A DNA stretch of 64,000 bases from Spizellomyces sp. 'palustris' (GCA_006535965.1 QEAR01000071.1:45614-109613); one strand, 5' to 3'; positions 35,407 through 49,210 are shown, numbered from the stretch's first letter. Translations and numbers: made by a program. The notes: generated by a model not told the origin, from the letters alone.

Positions 35407-35590
35407 TCTTGCATCGCTCCCATTCTCCACTGTGTTAGCCTGAGGTTTATGCCAAACGTCCTAATTAGATTATTGCCTAGGATGTGATTTAATATCATAA
35501 GTTATCTTTTCCTGATACTCGTTATTATATTTGGGGCAGGTTCTACACGAACTGTAAGTGGCCCGCATAAAGCCTGGCATTAAGCATGCA

Positions 35591-35597
35591 TATAAAC
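35591..35597 (+). promoter_or_regulatory. Possible TATA box of the RRN11-like gene
   Basis: TATAAAC lies 77 bp upstream of the ATG at 35668, in a suitable position for a core promoter. The short motif alone is weak evidence. Confidence 0.3.
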
Positions 35598-35667
35598 AGA
35601 CATCACGTGCACGTAATTTTGGGATGTGCCATGGTTGGTGTGCCCTAGATCACTAGACCACTGCATA

Positions 35668-38307
35668 ATGCTTGCCATCCATCCGCCCAAATCACGCACA
35701 TCTGGAATCTATCTGCAGCACTTGAATAACCTTCGCCATGTATTGCGAACTGCTCTTTTTGACTTGCAAGGAGAGCCAGAAAAGAGCGCAGAACAGTATT
35801 CCTTGGCATATGACGCTGCCAAAGTCCTGTTAGAACGCCCTTCCATCCAAGGACGTAAAGATGAAAATGCCTCTTCTTCAGCCTTTGAGCTCATGTGGAA
35901 AGTCGGGGCAGAGCTACTTCGCTCTGTCGCCCCTTACAGAGCACAGCTGGAGGCCGAGGAAGGCGAGCACAATGGCCTTCTCCTGCATGGTGACGGTTAT
36001 CCCCACATACTTATGCAAGTCCATGAAGATAAAAGGGACGAAGCGGTTAGAGCCGCAAAGAAGCTTCTGAGATTCTTGGCGCAAATGAGCGGTATCGACG
36101 CCAAATTGGTAAATACTGTTCTCCTTGGCGCAGGGAGTTCGGAGATAGATTCGAATATCGCTTCTAGGACCCAGAACTACTTCTCGAAATGACTCTATAT
36201 CACATGCGCTTTGGGATGCTCGAGGAAGCGTACAATCGCCTCCAAGGGTACGCACACATTTGTTCGTCTGGCCTAAGGACAGATCTAACACATGCATTTC
36301 CGCAGATATATATCTACGTACCCATATAACGAGAATGCTGTACTAATTGGATATGCAGGAGTCCTATCGTATATTCTCTGGCGTCGAGAAGCTGTCCGAT
36401 TGCAAAATGAGCGCGACATCGATTCCCACTGGAGCAGTAGCCAATGGGAAAATCAGTGGGACCATAGTCAATCGAGCGGGAACGAGTGGTCACAAAATCG
36501 TTCAGAGGAAAAGACAGAAGACCTCTCAACAGCTCAAGGTTGGTTGTAGGTGCCTTTGTATAGCAGTCCAACGTTATGGCTCACCATTCTACGGCAGAGG
36601 GCGACCTTGCATCACGATTCTATTCTCAGGGATTACAACATTTCGAAGTATCATTATTCCTAGACAAAACGTGCGACATGTTTCTTTTCTATTACGTTAA
36701 GGTATGGCTCCTGTGACACCGGACTTTACGTGTTTGGGGCCAACGTCCCGCTCCCGTCTTGTAGCTTCTTCTTGCGGCCGGCGACCACGATACGGCAACC
36801 CAGAAACTGACTCAATTCATTCAAAACAACCCAGATCATCCGAATGGATACCGGTACGCTGACGTCTTCGATAAACTTAAGCATATCTTTGTGAATTTAA
36901 CTTTGACCGGCTCCACCAAAAGTTATCTACTGCAGTTGCATCTGAAAAACTGCAGAATGCCTTCTGAGTGGATTCCGTTAGCGTACAAGATAATGCAGCT
37001 AGATCCAGTTTGTGATCCGCGGATTGCCCTTGAGCCACTCATACATCACCACGAAGCGGCAGCAGGTACGACGTAAGGACCTCATGCACATCGTTACTTC
37101 AATTAACCTCATTTCATAATCTTATCCACACAGATACCAATGCAGCGATATCTTCGCATATAATGGTGGAGGCGTCTCTTTCAGTGATCAATTTACTCGC
37201 GGATAGGCTAGACTATGAGGAGGGAAAGGGATGGATGTGGGACAAGTTGGCCAAGCATATCCAATGCGTCCGGTACTTAACGTTTTCAAAGAGCCGTTCC
37301 ATTTTGACGCTGTTGCTAATTCTTATTACAGGCGACTTGATGCGATGGCGGATGCCTTAGTATGGGAAGATCGGCGACATTGGTGGCCAAGATTCCATTT
37401 TGTGTCATTGCGGTCACCTCATGATGGGTATCACTTAGAATCGGAACAACAAGGTACGGGTCACTTCCCATCTATGGACGACACATAGCTTACATTGCTC
37501 TCTCCGTCAGCCTTGGTGGCTATGAAGGCGATTTGTGCTCTTTATATTTTCCCCGATGAATACGCACGCTTGTGTTGGCCTCAGCGGTTCGGCCTGACGC
37601 CTGACACTCTGAATGGGGCTTCAACATCAATGTTACATCGTCATGGGATCCCGATGGACCTTTTCTTTGGAGCCATGGGGCGAACTTCACCGCTCCGCTT
37701 TCTCGGGAATTCGGACCGGGTGGGAACACAGAGCGACAAGAACAATGCCGCAGACGTTGAAGATGTAGTCAGTTTGCTAATAGCAGGCGATCGTCTTAGA
37801 AACGATCATGGGCCTGGTGTCGGACGCGATGGAGGGAGTTCAATCAATCCAGAAGATTCCAGTAGTCGTGATAATAGTCACCGCTCTCACGGAGCAGAGC
37901 AAAACACATCATGTAATGATAAGGATGCCCATGGCATCGTGAGAACTGAGAAAGAAGAATTGCCTTCCCTTGAAGGTGACCTCGCCCAGGTTCAGCATGA
38001 TTCGAATCAGCATTCTACGGTAGCCGAGGCCGTGGCATTCCCCGAACCACCGGAAGGCAGCAGCTCCGTCCTGGAAGTTTTAGCTGCTGGAGCTGGACGA
38101 GGTGGAGATAATCTTGAACAGCCTCAATTACCCGTTCGCGGGTCGAAACGAAAGCGCGACCGCGACCACAGCGATGATGATACTCATGACGTATTAAATA
38201 CAATTATGGAGCCTAGACAAATTGGGCTGGCCGGCGTCACATCCACATCGCCGTTATCGCCAGGAGCACCAATAAAAAAGCGCGCCAAGAGAGTGAAAGG
38301 CTTCTAA
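35668..38307 (+). CDS. RRN11: RRN11-like RNA polymerase I initiation factor
   Basis: Exons 35668-36108, 36168-36247, 36306-36538, 36598-36701, 36765-37065, 37134-37272, 37332-37453 and 37511-38307 give 738 aa. The N-terminal region matches the fungal RNA polymerase I factor pattern: YLQHLNNLRHVLRTALFD, WKVGAELLR, then DPELLLEMTLYHMRFGMLEE, YPYNENAVLIGYAGVL and, later, WEDRRHWWPRFHF. TPR-like helical pairs run through the middle (LLLAAGDHDTATQKLTQF). The last 270 residues are acidic and Ser-rich and end in a basic, nuclear-localisation-like KKRAKRVKGF. Rrn11 is part of core factor with Rrn6 and Rrn7 and recruits Pol I to rDNA. Exon 5 may contain one more in-frame 45-nt intron (36888-36932). 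Family call is moderate because the family diverges fast. Confidence 0.75.
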
Positions 38308-38389
38308 TTGAAGCGGTCGGCCAACATACATGATGCTACATAAACACGCCAACGAGGCTGTATTCAAGGGTCTTCTATGCAACAATCTA

Positions 38390-40902
38390 TCAGCTGTCTG
38401 ACGCTTGTGCATGTTTAAACGACCCCATTTGCGCTGCTTGATACAATTCTGGCACGAGGTTTGCGGGGGTGGGTGGAGGACTTGGTCCTAACCAGTCGCA
38501 CAGCCCGCTAGGATCACCTGGGGTAACGGCTTTCTCCGCAATACCTTTAATAATTGCCCGAAAAGTCTGGGGAATGTTATTTCGCGATGTTGGTACTTTC
38601 GTCGGTTTACCACGAGGGTCACTGATATTAGCAGTCGTTTTGGTATGGAGATGGCTTCCGCGGTTTTTATGTGAAAAGGAAGGAAGCGAGGATAAGGGAT
38701 ACACTTTACACGTGGTTCGGGGAGGTGCAACCTGGGAGCCACGGAGAGGCGTTCGCTCTGGGGACGGGAATCGTTTGCCCATATGGACCCTCTCCCCAGC
38801 CGGGCCCACTATGCTGTCAGGGAACGGTGTATCTGACTCAACTGGTAGAGTGCATGCGAGTTGCGCGGTCAAGCATAGAAGTTCGGGACTACGATCCCGG
38901 ACTTTCCCAAGGATTGCATACAATCGAGAAAGCTTGACGTCAATATCAGTCTAAAATCGTTAATGAGACATGCGGATAATTCGCGTATGGATTTGTTTCG
39001 CAGCACAATGAGCATGCTCACCTGCAGTCTCATCAATTTGTCCCGGACATCATCCGCCACTCGATCCCTCCCGGTTTTCCCAAAGCCGATCTTAAGCAGA
39101 GGATGCCACCGTTCGTCAGGAAGGATCCTCTGGCTGATTGTCAAGGTGGCGCGCTTGGCGGGTGTCTTGTTGGAAACAAATCTATTCGGATGCACTTCGA
39201 AGTGTGCCTGATATCGCTCTGAATCTTCACAACACCCACTGATCAGATCGTCAAAGATTACCGCCACTACCCCGCCGACACCCTGATCTGGATGGAAGCC
39301 CACTCTGATGTTTCTTGCTGAATCTTCAGAATTGGTGCTTCCCGACTCCACAACATCGACACCGTGCATCATTGTCTCAAAGCGCGACTCTGTGAGGTCC
39401 TCGGAGGTGAAATGGAAAAATGGACGCGTTGGGTGATGCAGAGTTAGGGTGTACGCTGACCGTGCTTTGCGAAAGATAGAGATAATGTAGCGCTCGACTT
39501 CTGGCTCGGACTCGCCAACAGAATCCGTGTGAACCCATACTGCATGACATTCATCCTGCGAGGCTTGTGGCCACCTTTGCCCATGAACATGTAAGGGCAA
39601 AGACTTCACCTGGAGAGCTACACAATTTTGTTATTCGTGAATAGACGCAGCGTGCTTTTAGACTGGATGGCATTCGTACCCTCTAGGTCATCATACCGCT
39701 TCTGGGTGGCGAGCACGAAAGCTTTTTGTCTGGACCGATCAGATGAGCTTTGGTGTTTGTCGGCTGGTCCCAAGTAGTCCTGTAGTGCCTGCATCCAGTC
39801 AGGTGGTTGGTTAACTATCACCTCGTCAGGGTTGCATGCGTTATTCAGCAGGATGCTAGGCTCGTGACGGCTAATGACCTCTAGGGTCTGAATGAGGCAT
39901 GTGGTAACTTGATCATGATGAGCCTACAAGGCGATTGCTGTTATACAAAAAAGTTTGTGTTACGGTAACAGTTTACGAAAGGTCTACCTACCTTGAGGAG
40001 CAAGAAGTCATATTGCACAACTTCTTGCACCTGCTCCCATTTTACGGCGTTCAATTCCAGCCTCAGCAGCTGGACACGCCGGTATCCGCGTATAGTTTCG
40101 AAAAATGTGAAAACTGAAATTCGTTCCGACTTTACTGTATCCAACCTGGCTGTGAACCTCATGTGTCATACACTGCATGAGTTGTCTCTATTGCGTGCAT
40201 ATCCTATGAATTCTATGCATTCAGCTTACCTTTTTGGTTCTGCTACGCAAGCATTAATCCGTTCTTTGAGCATGGCTCCAAACTGCACAAAAAGATCTTC
40301 CCCTCTCTCTGTAACATCCCATCCCGCGCTTTTGGCCAAGCTGCGAAAGCTAAACGGCGTACACGCGTATGTCCATCGTGCAAATGGATCTTTCGTATCT
40401 ACGAGGTTGATAATGTGCTGTTGAGGAAACGGGCCTGGGGTGAAGGAATGGACCGAGATTCGGAGGTGAATGCAGCCGGTAGCAGTTTGTGCTATAAAGT
40501 TCTTTATCCAGGTTGACGACACGTCTACGGTGGTCATCATTAGCCACACCCCCACCTTCAATAATATATTGGTAGCGTACCATCATCACCCGCCAGGCAC
40601 AGAGCCTGTGGATCTCTTATTCGGTCCCAATAGCTATTGAACGACTTTTCAGCATCTTTTTTGGTTATCCTATCAACAGGAACTTTGCGCGCAAACGACG
40701 GATATATATGCGTGTGCAGAACACGACTCCGCGGTATGGTGGGTTTACGACCTATGGGCGGAACAAAGCCGGTGCCTAGATCATAAGTGAGATCGTTCCT
40801 TCTTTTATAACTGCAACTAGAAGCTGGTATTATATATGGGTCTGGCGAAGACGAGCGGAGCATGATGAGATATGGAGAGTTGGGAGTGGTCTGCCTTAGC
40901 AT
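38390..40902 (-). CDS. Unrecognised conserved-looking protein, 717 aa
   Basis: Exons 40902-40581, 40524-40230, 40145-39992, 39923-39680, 39617-39022 and 38932-38390 join in frame, using consensus splice sites, to 717 aa. A second in-frame ATG at 40863 would remove 13 residues. I do not recognise the family. The segment about 110-260 alternates strands and helices (GCIHLRISVHSF, DPFARWTYACTPFSFRSL, DLFVQFGAMLKERIN, RVQLLRLELNAVKWEQV), and this order is loosely like the head domain of the XRCC4/SAS-6 superfamily; that is a weak hint only. The region around 300-480 has mixed strands (IRVGFHPDQGVGGVVAVIFDDL). The last 150 residues are basic, Pro/Ser-rich and probably disordered. It shares a 370-bp divergent promoter region with KAP3 and is convergent with the RRN11-like gene. 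Confidence 0.7.
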
Positions 40903-41272
40903 GTGAACTGGACGCGACGCGTATGCGCCGGCTTACGAAGTAGATACGCTGTACGTTCCATCCGCACTTTACGCATATATTTTTCTTGAAGCTGAACGGT
41001 TCTACGGCATGTCAACCGCACAAGCAGCTTTCTGAAATTATAATTGTCTTATATCCATGCTCTTCGCGGGATCTCTACCGAGAGACGCCCCGATCTTATA
41101 ACAGTCGTGGGGTGTTATTTAAGGTGAGATCGCGGGGCTTAGCATATCACGTAAGCGTGTTGGTCATCGAGCTGCTATCATGCTTTCACAGGTAAATCCA
41201 AGTGTCACCGACCTGTGGGATCAAGCACTTGTCTTAGCTTATAGGGATAGTTCTGAGCATTTTCATCGGGAC
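40903..41272. promoter_or_regulatory. Divergent promoter region of the unknown gene and KAP3
   Basis: These 370 bp lie between two opposite start codons. The tract includes CATATATTTTTCTTG and an AT-rich block at about 40970-41050. No defined factor site was recognised. Confidence 0.4.
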
Positions 41273-44200
41273 ATGTCAAGTCAAGATGATTCAGAAGCGT
41301 TCCAACTCAAAAAGTATCTCGAGAAACCTCCTCATATGTAACCTACTCGGGGCAAAAGTATATGAAATAACATCTTCTCCACGTTCCCTCATATCAGGAA
41401 GATTATACCAGGTCATATCGATGTCCATCCGACAGACAGCGCCATCGTTGTCCAATATACGGTGCAGGCCAGTATCCTTGGAGAAAACGGTCAGCCCGTA
41501 GTCGACGACCGGAAAACATTGCAGAAAATGTAGGCGATATCCTGACTTCTTTCCAGACACTACCTTACACCCCTCTGATCATGGATGTTATTGAATTTAG
41601 TGTTCGAATAAAAGCTCTCCATCCGGGCTCGAATCTCAGCGCCTTGGCTCAAGAAGTTGTAGACAAATGCAAATTGATTAATCCATCAAAAACGAGGGAG
41701 GTAGAACAATTATTGTATTATCTTCAGCAGAGACAAGGCGGTGACGATGAAGGGGGTGAGGATCTCAATAAATTGATAGTCTTGACGGTTATTGCGAACT
41801 AATATCTCAGTCTCCTCTTGAAGCCATGGTTTCTGATAGAGAATGGCTTCGCCGACAACTCGAAAACCAAAAGAAACAGGAAGAGCCAATAAAGTTGGAA
41901 GAGCCAGAGGTGCGTGACTGCGCTATAATACGTAGGTTAAAGCGTAACATGACTTCATATTTAACCCACCCTATCTTCTCCAGCTGGAAGCTCCGTCGAT
42001 TGCTAACGTCGAGCAATACGTCGAAGGTCTGTACGAGGATATCCCCGATAAGATGAAGTCTACCCGTTATGTACTGGAATTAGCCAGACAACCGGAAAAC
42101 TTGGAAGTCCTTGTCACGAACGGTACGCCACTCTAAGGTCTTATAGAAGGTCGCAAGCCTCACCCAGTTGAATACCGTATGTATAGATGCTCTCATGAGC
42201 GCTCTCTCTCGTGTCCTTCGCGAAGACAACAGGAAAAGCACAGTACTCAATACGAACATTATCACGATTTTCTACTGTTTTTCCCAATTCCTTCAATACC
42301 ATGGTGTCATCACCACCCATAAAGTCGGTGACATGTGCCTGAGAATCGTTGAAATGGAAATGAAAAGGTTCGAAATGTGGGTAGGAGACTTGAAGACCGT
42401 CGAAGAGAAATGTGAGTCCAGGATAGAGAACGTCCAAGTATAATCTACTTTGTACTGATTTAGCAACTCTGTAGGTGCGCGGAATCCTACAGATAAAGCA
42501 CTAATATCCGATGCGGAGCAGGAGCGCCGCAAGTTTCAAGCAATGCTACAAAAGCAAGATCAGCTGTTGTTTGGTAAGCTTTCAGCAGGGATTCGATCTT
42601 TCTCTTTCATTGACCGCACTGACATTTCACCTACTTTACATCAGTGTCCTTTCACCTCCTATTCAATCTCGCTCAAGACCTTACCATTGAGCCCAAAATG
42701 GTTAAAAGAGGTATCATCAAACTTCTTGTCACCATGTTGGACCGGCAGACACCCGAACTGTTGATTTTGGTGATCGGCTTCTTAAAACGGTTGAGTGTGA
42801 TTCGGGAAAACAAAAATGAACTGGTTGCGGTATGCCTTTCTAGTCCAATTCTCTGCCTAGCGTGTTTCTTACCGGTATGACACACCAGATGGGCGATGAA
42901 TTCCTCTCTAAAGTGGACCGGCTGATTCCGTGTGACCATCCGGTTAGTGCCTATACCTTTTGTATTTTCCCCGTCCATGATAAACGAATGTTATCCTAAT
43001 CTTGCCTCAGGCGGTTCAAGAACTTGTGCTCCGCCTCATATTCAATTTGAGCCATGATGCCGCTTTCAGGTCCCTCCTCCTACGGAAGAACTTCCTACCA
43101 AAATTCGTGGCCCTGCTGCACTCCTCCGTCACAAGTGGTGCCTCGAAAAACATACCAGAACTAGTATCAGAGGTCCTCTATATGATGAGCTTGGATGACA
43201 AAGGGCGAGTCGGGCTCTCCGGAGTAGATGCGGCAAGTTTGGTATGTTCAATGTGTACCTAGGTTTTGATTGCCAAGCCAATGCGTAATGCCGGATTGGG
43301 GTTTTGGTAGCTCCTACGCTTAATTCTCTCTCAACCTTTAACGCCCATCTCTCCCTCGCAATCTCCCGAACGTCTTACGCTGATGGCCCTTGGCGTTAAC
43401 CTATCAATGCACCCTCGCACCGTACCACCCCTACTGGCGGACAATAGCTTGAAATTTTTGATGAAACGGGTAATGAAGACGAAGGACCCACTACTCATAA
43501 AGATGTTGCGTGGAGTCGCTAGCTGCGGGGATACGGGGAGGATGTCCTTTTTGGTGAGTTTGCATATCTCGCCGGAAGGTCCGTCTTGTTGTAACCCTCC
43601 ATACTGGTATGACACAGGACTACATTGACGACATAATGCATCTCCTTTTGAAAAATGCAAACCATGATGAAGTCCTGGTTGAGGTTACTGGCCTACTGGC
43701 TGCCCTCAGCATCCCAGATTTTGACTTTGCAAAACTAGCAGAAACGTATAATCTCCTCGATTTCATTTCTGGGAAACTCCAAAGATCGATCGCGGCGGTT
43801 ACAGCGGCCACAGGCGGGAGCGGCGGGGTTTCTGCGGCAGGCGTTGGCGGAACAGGGGGCGGGTTGGCAGAGGATGACGATGTCACTATGGAAATCGTGA
43901 TTTTGCTTGGGACCATGGCTAATGATGAAAATATTGGGCCAATGGTCGCGAGAACAGGCATCTTGCCATTGCTCATGGAATTAATGATTGGTAAGATGGG
44001 TTGCCATTCGCCACCACAGGAACCACAAGTTCTCTTTCTCAACCGTGTGCGTACCTTGGCATGCTCTGTATGTAGCAAAGGAAGATGATGACGAAATGAT
44101 CCTCCAAATCATCTACTGTGCATATCAATTCTTGCTGCTAGATAGCACAAGAACGATGTTGATAAACAAAACACGTAAGACCTTCTGCATTCTGCGAGCG

Positions 44201-44700
44201 ACTGCAAAGGCGAGAAAGAATTATCGCTCATACATGCTGACCCGCAGAACTCGTTTCATACCTCATCGACCTGCTTTACGACAGAAATGTTGAGATTCGG
44301 AAAATGTGTGATGTGTGTTTGGATCTCATCTGCGTAAGCCCAGTCCTTGTTTCATGTTGCGATGTAGTTGTAGCCCTTGGCCCACATATTAGATGCATAG
44401 GAAACCAATACCGAGTATCTCTCAAAAATTCGACATCAAAAATTTCATTATCACAACTCTGAATGGTTACATCGTATTGCCCAGTCCACCGCATCAGCAT
44501 CAAGTGATAATATGTACACAGTAGAAGAAGACGCAGTAGGAATGGGATATCAGAAATATGCCGGGGCTGGAAGGCGCGGAGCCATCGTTGATGTGAACGA
44601 CGCGTGGAGTGATAGCGAGAGTGAAGACGAAAGCGATGGTGATGACTTTGGCCGGGGTATGGTAGTAGGCGGGAACAGTGCGCTATTAGACGGTTTTTGA
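41273..44700 (+). CDS. KAP3: Kinesin-associated protein 3 (kinesin-II accessory subunit)
   Basis: Non-motor subunit of heterotrimeric kinesin-II, which drives anterograde intraflagellar transport. Fifteen exons (41273-41313, 41398-41529, 41601-41755, 41824-41909, 41984-42122, 42187-42411, 42475-42573, 42645-42829, 42889-42942, 43011-43241, 43311-43553, 43618-43990, 44076-44174, 44248-44333, 44401-44700) give 815 aa. The N terminus matches KAP3 closely: GHIDVHPTDSAIVVQYTVQA, ALAQEVVDKCKLINPSK and EVEQLLYYLQ. Armadillo repeats follow (VLELARQPENLEVLVTN, ALSRVLREDNRKSTVL, FHLLFNLAQDLTIEPKM), then DRNVEIRKMCDVCLDLI and FHYHNSEWL. An Ala/Gly-rich loop (TAATGGSGGVSAAGVG) interrupts the repeats near residue 580. 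The C-terminal acidic tail (WSDSESEDESDGDD) is typical. KAP3 is found only in organisms with motile or primary cilia, so the source should be zoosporic. Confidence 0.95.
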
Positions 44701-44885
44701 TTTGAGCGCCGGTCGCAAGGTCAATACCGTCACTTTTTCCACTTTCGTGGGCAAAATGGAACTGAAAAGTGCTGATGTTAGCTGTAAACGGTTAACGCCG
44801 TCCAAACACGAACAAGAGTTCGAATATACCTGACTCTGACTGCCGCTTCACCACTTCTGGTCCGCCAAACATTGCATTTGCCTCC

Positions 44886-46279
44886 TCAAAAGTTGTATCC
44901 AAGTGCCTTTCTGGTCTCCTTAGACATTCCTTCCAATATAGGCCGTTCCCATAAGTCAATCGCAGTACTGGCCACCGCATCCATATCTACATATCGGTCA
45001 AGCTGGTAGCAATACTATGTATTAACGGGTGCAGATCCAAAAGTCTTGCTCTTTTGCTCTCACTAACCTGCTGCAAAAGTTTCATCAATTCCGTACTGGT
45101 CCGCGTGGTCTCAATCTTACGTTTGCAGGCTAAGAGCAGACTTAAACCAAGGTAGGGAAGAATAGCGGGGGCCCCCCCTAATAGAATATCCCATATTCTG
45201 TTAAGGTAGACAGAGATTCGATGTAAGACTCAGGTAGTTTGGCAGCTGTAGTACCCACTAGTTACCCCTCTAGACAATCTGGCGGGAGCACACTTGTAAA
45301 GTACGTTCGAAACCACCTGTTCCGGGATCAACAGTTATTATTGCACCGAGATCGTCCAATTGATCGCCTGGGCACTTGCCTGTGACAGTAATGGTCAAGC
45401 CCAGATCCGAACGAGAGAATGTGATCAAGGAGCCGTTCATTTTGAGTTTTTAGCAGGTTTGCAAGGACACAGATTTCAGTCCGGATTCTTTCCTGGGTTA
45501 TGAATAGGTCAGAAGACAAACGAGACGCCTTTAAGAAAACTTGTGTACGCACCTCCTCACGTCCATCCTTCTCATTACTTTCTTCCAGGACGCTGATGTG
45601 AAATCTCCGAACGAAGCCATCAAACAACCAAAAAGCATCAGGTTCGTTGCCATCACAGATTTCTAACATGGTATTTGCAATGCCATGGAGGTGAGACAGA
45701 TTGCCGAAGGAGGACGCAGAAAAGCCCTTTTTCAAATTTTAAAATCGTCAGAGGTGGACGGCGGCGAAGCCCTCGTACGTAAAAGTACCTCGGCAAGCTT
45801 ATGTGGTGGTCGGGTATCGGATTGCACTAGGAGCATGCCAACCATTACATTGGGCGTTAACTCTTTGTCACTGTAACAAATGCATATGTGAGAGATATAT
45901 TACATCTCCAAAGAAGACGTATCTTTGATGAGCATTTGCATACCGTCCACCCAGATATTTGACACATTCCTTCAGGTCTCGGTACTGTTCCGCTCTTTGT
46001 TCTTCAACAAAAGGCCAGACATCTTTAGACAAGGGAAGGGTGCCCAAAATAACCTTCCACACCAGAGGTCGATATGCATGAGGTATGCGGACCCACAGAC
46101 ATAACTTATTTAAGCGTTCGACATCTGTAGACGATTACTCAGTTTGACCCAAGAACTGAATTGCGTTTTTCTCACATACCAAGGATGTCGCCTTGAAGGG
46201 CGCTTTCGAGTGATGGTTTGACTTCAACGACCTGTACACCAAGTGATGAATAGTACGCTTTCCGAAAGTTCGCACTCAT
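44886..46279 (-). CDS. TBC1D7: TBC1D7-like protein (TSC complex subunit)
   Basis: Exons 46279-46180, 46124-45944, 45870-45789, 45726-45553, 45492-45380, 45316-45266, 45197-45068 and 45002-44886 give 315 aa, near the 293 aa of human TBC1D7. Co-linear matches include NFRKAYYSSLGVQVVEVKPS, the TBC start HAYRPLVWKVILGTLP, EEQRAEQYRDL, FWLFDGFVRRF, WFRTYFTSVLPPDCL, IWDILLGGAPAIL and ASTAIDLWE. As in animal TBC1D7, the usual RabGAP catalytic Arg/Gln fingers (IxxDxxR, YxQ) are not evident. The intron after 45380 uses a GC donor (CAG|GCAAGT), and only this join keeps the frame into WFRTYF. In animals TBC1D7 stabilises TSC1-TSC2, the GAP for Rheb upstream of TORC1. The upstream region on this strand, 46280-46780, is shared with the holocytochrome c synthase gene. 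Confidence 0.9.
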
Positions 46280-46780
46280 TCCGGCGCAGGACGCGGGAAC
46301 AGGAACCGCAGGCACCTTTTTCAATGACCAAATTGCGGTCATGTGACATCATGAAAATAAACAAACGAGTGCTTAACTGCACGAGGAGAGATTGTAAAGT
46401 TGCCTATTCCTTTAAATATTTTACTCGAAGTTGGGATCTCTTCCGTCTGATATAGTCCTTTGAGCTTGATCTACTCATGAGAATTGCTTCTAATATTGTA
46501 GTGAGTGCGGGAGAGCGTTGTGCATCAAGTATTGTTGCTCCACCACTTCAACATATGGAGCGAATGCGTGCTATTATGACCATGCTATCTGTTTGCGCAT
46601 CAAAGATCTAATGGGCAAAGATAATCCGTCGAACCTGTAGTGAGTTGGACAAGTATGAGCAACGATAACTTTATACTGAAGTTCTTTAGCCGTGCCTCAT
46701 TCAATTGCCATGGAAACAGGGAGGATCTATCTGACATTTCCACTCTTAATGTTCCTGAGGTAAAATTCTGCAGAATACCA
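46280..46780. promoter_or_regulatory. Divergent region between TBC1D7 and holocytochrome c synthase
   Basis: Two opposite start codons flank 501 bp. A CTGCAG acceptor-like site lies 7 nt before the ATG at 46781, so a spliced 5' UTR is likely for the plus-strand gene. No other element was recognised. Confidence 0.4.
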
Positions 46781-47620
46781 ATGTCTCCTCCAGCACCTCC
46801 GGCATCGTGCCCGGTAGACCATTCGTCGTCCACACCTCCGCCATCAACTCGCCCACCCATATCATGCCCCATAGATCACACAAAAGCGAGCACTCCCCAA
46901 CCGCAACCAGACCCTACCAATAATCCCCTTGCGGGACTGAGCGCCGACTCATGTCCTTACTCTGCGGAACGTCAGGAACAAGAGCTAATTGCCGAAAGTA
47001 ATAAGATGCCACCTCCTTCACAGCTACCGGCACAAGACCAGAAGCAGGCCTTGAGCACAGAGAGGGAACACAGTACTATTCCTATGGCTGGGCGGTTTGA
47101 AGGAAAGCATTGGGTCTATCCAAGTGAACAGGTAAGGAACTGTATGAAAGGATACCGAATGTGCTTACCGCAGTTCGTTAATAATGTTTTATCTGCCCAG
47201 ATGTTTTTCAACGCCATGCGTCGCAAAAATTGGCAACCATCAGAGCAAGACATGTCCGTTGTAGTGCCCATCCATAACGCCGTTAATGAACAATGCTGGC
47301 ACAAAATACTGGAGTGGGAAGCTCTTTACAAATCGTCATGCGGACAACCAAAGTTATTGAAATTCCAAGGAAAACCGAAAGATTACACGCCAAAAGCATG
47401 CATTCGATCGCTGTTGGGCTACACGCTTCCATTTGATAGGCACGATTGGACTATCGATAGATGTGGGAAGACCGTAACATATGTTATCGACTTTTATTCG
47501 GGTGCACCAGCGAAGGATGGGGGAGTCAGCTTCTATCTAGACGTCAGACCAAAGCTAACGGTGAACGGCGTGATGGACAGACTAAGAATGTGGTGGTCGA
47601 CCGGGTCCGGATTGTGGTAA
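46781..47620 (+). CDS. CYC3: Holocytochrome c synthase (cytochrome c heme lyase)
   Basis: Attaches heme covalently to the CxxCH motif of apocytochrome c in the mitochondrial intermembrane space. Exons 46781-47131 and 47201-47620 give 256 aa. The N-terminal part has three Cys-Pro motifs (SCPVDH, SCPIDH, SCPYS), the heme-regulatory-like motifs usual in this family. The core matches closely: HWVYPSEQMFFNAMRRKNW, VVPIHNAVNEQCW, WEALYKSSC, RSLLGYTLPFDRHDWTIDR and YVIDFYSG. The 69-nt intron happens to be in frame without a stop, but removing it restores the conserved YPSEQ-MFFNAMRRK join, so I treat it as spliced. The ATG at 46781 was chosen because the upstream frame runs through a probable 5' UTR intron. 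Confidence 0.93.
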   Translation: MSPPAPPASCPVDHSSSTPPPSTRPPISCPIDHTKASTPQPQPDPTNNPLAGLSADSCPYSAERQEQELIAESNKMPPPSQLPAQDQKQALSTEREHSTIPMAGRFEGKHWVYPSEQVRNCMKGYRMCLPQFVNNVLSAQMFFNAMRRKNWQPSEQDMSVVVPIHNAVNEQCWHKILEWEALYKSSCGQPKLLKFQGKPKDYTPKACIRSLLGYTLPFDRHDWTIDRCGKTVTYVIDFYSGAPAKDGGVSFYLDVRPKLTVNGVMDRLRMWWSTGSGLW

Positions 47621-47672
47621 ACACTCTTTTTCTGATACACGATATATTTAATTTGTGCCCTGTGCACCCATA

Positions 47673-49210
<1,538 letters not shown>

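Noticed and set aside
38469-38954. 161-codon plus-strand frame
   Set aside because: Antisense shadow of the last exon of the 38390-40902 gene; no domain content.
43242-43310. Possible gap or lost repeat in the KAP3 armadillo region
   Set aside because: The sequence is a 69-nt GT-AG intron; the frame resumes with LLRLILSQPL and the repeats are complete.
47132-47200. In-frame continuation inside holocytochrome c synthase
   Set aside because: GTAAGG...CCCAG borders and loss of the conserved YPSEQMFFNA join if retained show that it is a 69-nt intron.
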